Source: an uncultured Chromatiaceae bacterium
Lineage (GTDB): Bacteria; Pseudomonadota; Gammaproteobacteria; Enterobacterales; Alteromonadaceae
Direction of reading: 5' to 3'
Assembly: GCA_946482325.1 (NCBI GenBank)
Contig: CAMLRA010000183.1
Coordinates: forward strand, 1-7,664
Length of the DNA stretch: 7,664 nt
A program made the translations under genes and the position numbers. The notes under the pieces are model-generated. The model saw only the letters and a program-made list of their open reading frames with translations. It was not told the DNA's origin and made no database searches. Below are positions 6,352 through 7,664 of the stretch, in pieces (the first letter of the stretch is position 1; each line of letters starts with the position of its first letter).

Positions 6352-7440
6352 ATGAAAAAACCTTTAATCGCGCATTTAATTTATTGTCTGGATACCGGTG
6401 GCCTTGAGCGGGTCATGCTGAATTGCATTCGCCAGATGCAGGGGCAGGATTATCAGCATGTGGTGATAAGCCTGACCTATGCCACTGAATTTGCCGCACA
6501 GTTACCGTCAGACGTTGCGGTGTATTGCCTGCATAAAAAACCGGGCGCAGATTTAGCCATGCACTGGCGTTTGTGGCGTTTATTACGCGAGATCCAGCCC
6601 GATATTCTGCACAGCTACAATCTGGCGACACTCGAATACCACCCGATTGCCTGGCTTGCCGGCGTCACAGGGCATCTGCACGCCGAACATGGCCGGGACA
6701 TTTCAGACCCCAAAGGCGAAAACAAAAAATATCAGTGGCTGCGCCGGCTCATCAGCCCGTTTTTACATTGTTATGTTGCCGTCAGCGGCGAACTGCACCA
6801 GTGGCTCGGCGCTGTCGTCAACATCAGTCCACGCAAAAACCGGCTGATTTATAACGGCATTAATCTGGAGCGTTTTTCTCCGCAACAACAGAAAGTTGAG
6901 CCTTTTACATTTATCCACGTTGCGCGGCTTGCCACAGTGAAAGATCAGCATACGCTGCTGCACGCCATCGCTTTGCTTCGCGCCCAAACCGCCCTGCCGT
7001 TTCAGTGCTGGATAGTCGGTGATGGTCCAGAGCGTCAGCGTTTACAGCAAACCGCCGCCGACTTAGGTTTAACTGCACCAGAGCTGCAGTGGCTGGGTGA
7101 ACGGCAGGACATCGCTGAATTGATGGCACAAAGCCAGGCTTTTGTATTGTCGTCAGTGGCCGAAGGGATCCCGATGACGGTGCTGGAAGCCATGGCATCT
7201 GGCCTGGCTATTGTCGCAACGAATGTCGGCGGCTTGCCTGAACTGATAAGTCCGGAACAAGGTCAGTTGGTACCGGCCCGCGACGCTCAGGCACTGGCCG
7301 ATGCCATGTTGGTATTTTTAACGGACCCGGCCGCAACTGCTGCCGCCGGTACCCAATGCCGGGAAAGAGTTTGCCGGCAGTTCAGTGAACAGGCTATGGT
7401 AGCGCAATACCTCGCGCTTTATCGCGAAATTAACCAATAG
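6352..7440 (+). CDS. GT4 glycosyltransferase, XrtA/PEP-CTERM-associated (stp2 type)
   Basis: The product is 362 residues and cytoplasmic. The N-terminal half has IAHLIYCLDTGGLERVMLN (6-24), the glycine-rich acceptor-side loop of GT4 enzymes, then ILHSYNLATLEYHPIAWLAGV and AEHGRDISDPKGENKKYQWLRR (111-132). That last stretch is characteristic of TIGR03088. The C-terminal half has the donor-binding signatures FIHVARLATVKDQHTLLHA (187-205), IVGDGPERQRL (221-231) and the EGIPMTVLEAMASG motif with Glu271 and Glu279. It should add a sugar from a nucleotide donor to the lipid-linked repeat unit; the sugar is unknown. The ATG lies 5 bases after the exosortase stop without a recognisable Shine-Dalgarno, so it is likely translated by coupling. 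The reading frame is intact. Confidence 0.93.
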   Translation: MKKPLIAHLIYCLDTGGLERVMLNCIRQMQGQDYQHVVISLTYATEFAAQLPSDVAVYCLHKKPGADLAMHWRLWRLLREIQPDILHSYNLATLEYHPIAWLAGVTGHLHAEHGRDISDPKGENKKYQWLRRLISPFLHCYVAVSGELHQWLGAVVNISPRKNRLIYNGINLERFSPQQQKVEPFTFIHVARLATVKDQHTLLHAIALLRAQTALPFQCWIVGDGPERQRLQQTAADLGLTAPELQWLGERQDIAELMAQSQAFVLSSVAEGIPMTVLEAMASGLAIVATNVGGLPELISPEQGQLVPARDAQALADAMLVFLTDPAATAAAGTQCRERVCRQFSEQAMVAQYLALYREINQ

Positions 7441-7444
7441 GAAG
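7439..7444 (+). promoter_or_regulatory. Ribosome binding site overlapping the stp2 stop codon
   Basis: AGGAAG shares its first two bases with the TAG stop of the upstream glycosyltransferase and ends 5 bases before the ATG at 7450. It is one of the clearest Shine-Dalgarno sites in the cluster and supports that start, where the second codon gives the required catalytic Cys2. Confidence 0.6.
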
Positions 7445-7449
7445 TTGTT

Positions 7450-7664
7450 ATGTGTGGCATCGTTGGCATGTTCCGGCTCAAGCAGGGACGCCCGGTAGAC
7501 GCAGCGCTGTTGGCGTCAATGAATCAGGCGCAGTTCCACCGCGGACCGGATGAAGGCGACCAATACCTCGATGAACAGGTTGGCCTGGGGCATCGCCGCT
7601 TATCTATTATCGACCTCGCCAGTGGACAGCAACCGATGTCCGATGAATCCGGTCGTTATGTGCT
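7450..7664 (+). CDS. Asparagine-synthase-like amidotransferase, XrtA-associated (5' part only)
   Basis: Seventy-one complete codons are present before the window edge, with no stop. The product begins MCGIVGMF, which places the class II glutamine amidotransferase nucleophile at Cys2 after removal of Met1. HRGPDEG (30-36) and LGHRRLSIIDLASGQQPM (46-63) are conserved blocks of the glutaminase domain of AsnB-like enzymes. In this locus the best match is the exosortase A-associated amidotransferase (TIGR03108, from memory), a protein of roughly 630 residues, so only about a tenth is seen. It releases ammonia from glutamine; the synthetase domain that would define the acceptor is outside the window. 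In exopolysaccharide loci an amidated uronic acid or similar sugar is a plausible product, but that is inference. Confidence 0.9.
   Translation, partial: MCGIVGMFRLKQGRPVDAALLASMNQAQFHRGPDEGDQYLDEQVGLGHRRLSIIDLASGQQPMSDESGRYV

Noticed and set aside
1..7664. CRISPR arrays, tRNA or rRNA genes, insertion sequences, attachment sites
   Set aside because: No direct repeat arrays, cloverleaf or rRNA-like stretches, transposase motifs or terminal repeats were seen. Apart from the 188-base divergent region the window is almost wholly coding.

Overview
The window is part of an exosortase A (XrtA, EpsH-type) exopolysaccharide locus from a Gram-negative bacterium. The gene content points to a proteobacterium: an outer-membrane export lipoprotein, a PglC/WbaP-type initiating transferase, a FemAB-like protein, two PEP-CTERM-locus glycosyltransferases and an exosortase-EpsI fusion. 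The initiating transferase has a variant ahead of its catalytic domain that I associate from memory with gammaproteobacteria, so that class is my best guess. I cannot name a genus.

Layout: bases 1-206 hold the 5' end of a minus-strand gene for a polysaccharide export lipoprotein (Wza-like), cut off by the window edge. A 188-base divergent intergenic region (207-394) carries the likely promoters for both directions, a CRP-like palindrome and an imperfect sigma-54-like element. From 395 to the window end there is one compact plus-strand gene cluster. In order it encodes the initiating sugar-phosphate transferase (EpsB_2 type), a polysaccharide deacetylase, a FemAB-like acyltransferase-fold protein, glycosyltransferase stp1, exosortase XrtA fused to EpsI, glycosyltransferase stp2, and the first 71 codons of an asparagine-synthase-like amidotransferase that runs off the right edge. 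Junctions are tight (5-, 24-, 3-, 5- and 9-base gaps and one 14-base overlap), with no visible terminator between genes, so they are probably co-transcribed.

How the genes probably work together: the transferase loads the first sugar phosphate onto undecaprenyl phosphate. Stp1 and stp2 add further sugars in the cytoplasm. The deacetylase, FemAB-like protein and amidotransferase modify the glycan or its precursors. The export lipoprotein is part of the channel through the outer membrane. XrtA is expected to cleave PEP-CTERM proteins, encoded elsewhere, in the inner membrane; such proteins are thought to depend on the co-encoded polysaccharide pathway. No PEP-CTERM substrate, polymerase, flippase, chain-length regulator, kinase or PrsK/PrsR regulator lies inside the window.

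This is a known type of system, not a wholly new one. The parts most open to discovery are the substrates of the FemAB-like protein, the amidotransferase and the deacetylase, the role of the EpsI fusion, and control of the divergent promoter region. All family assignments rest on motif recognition by eye; no search was run.
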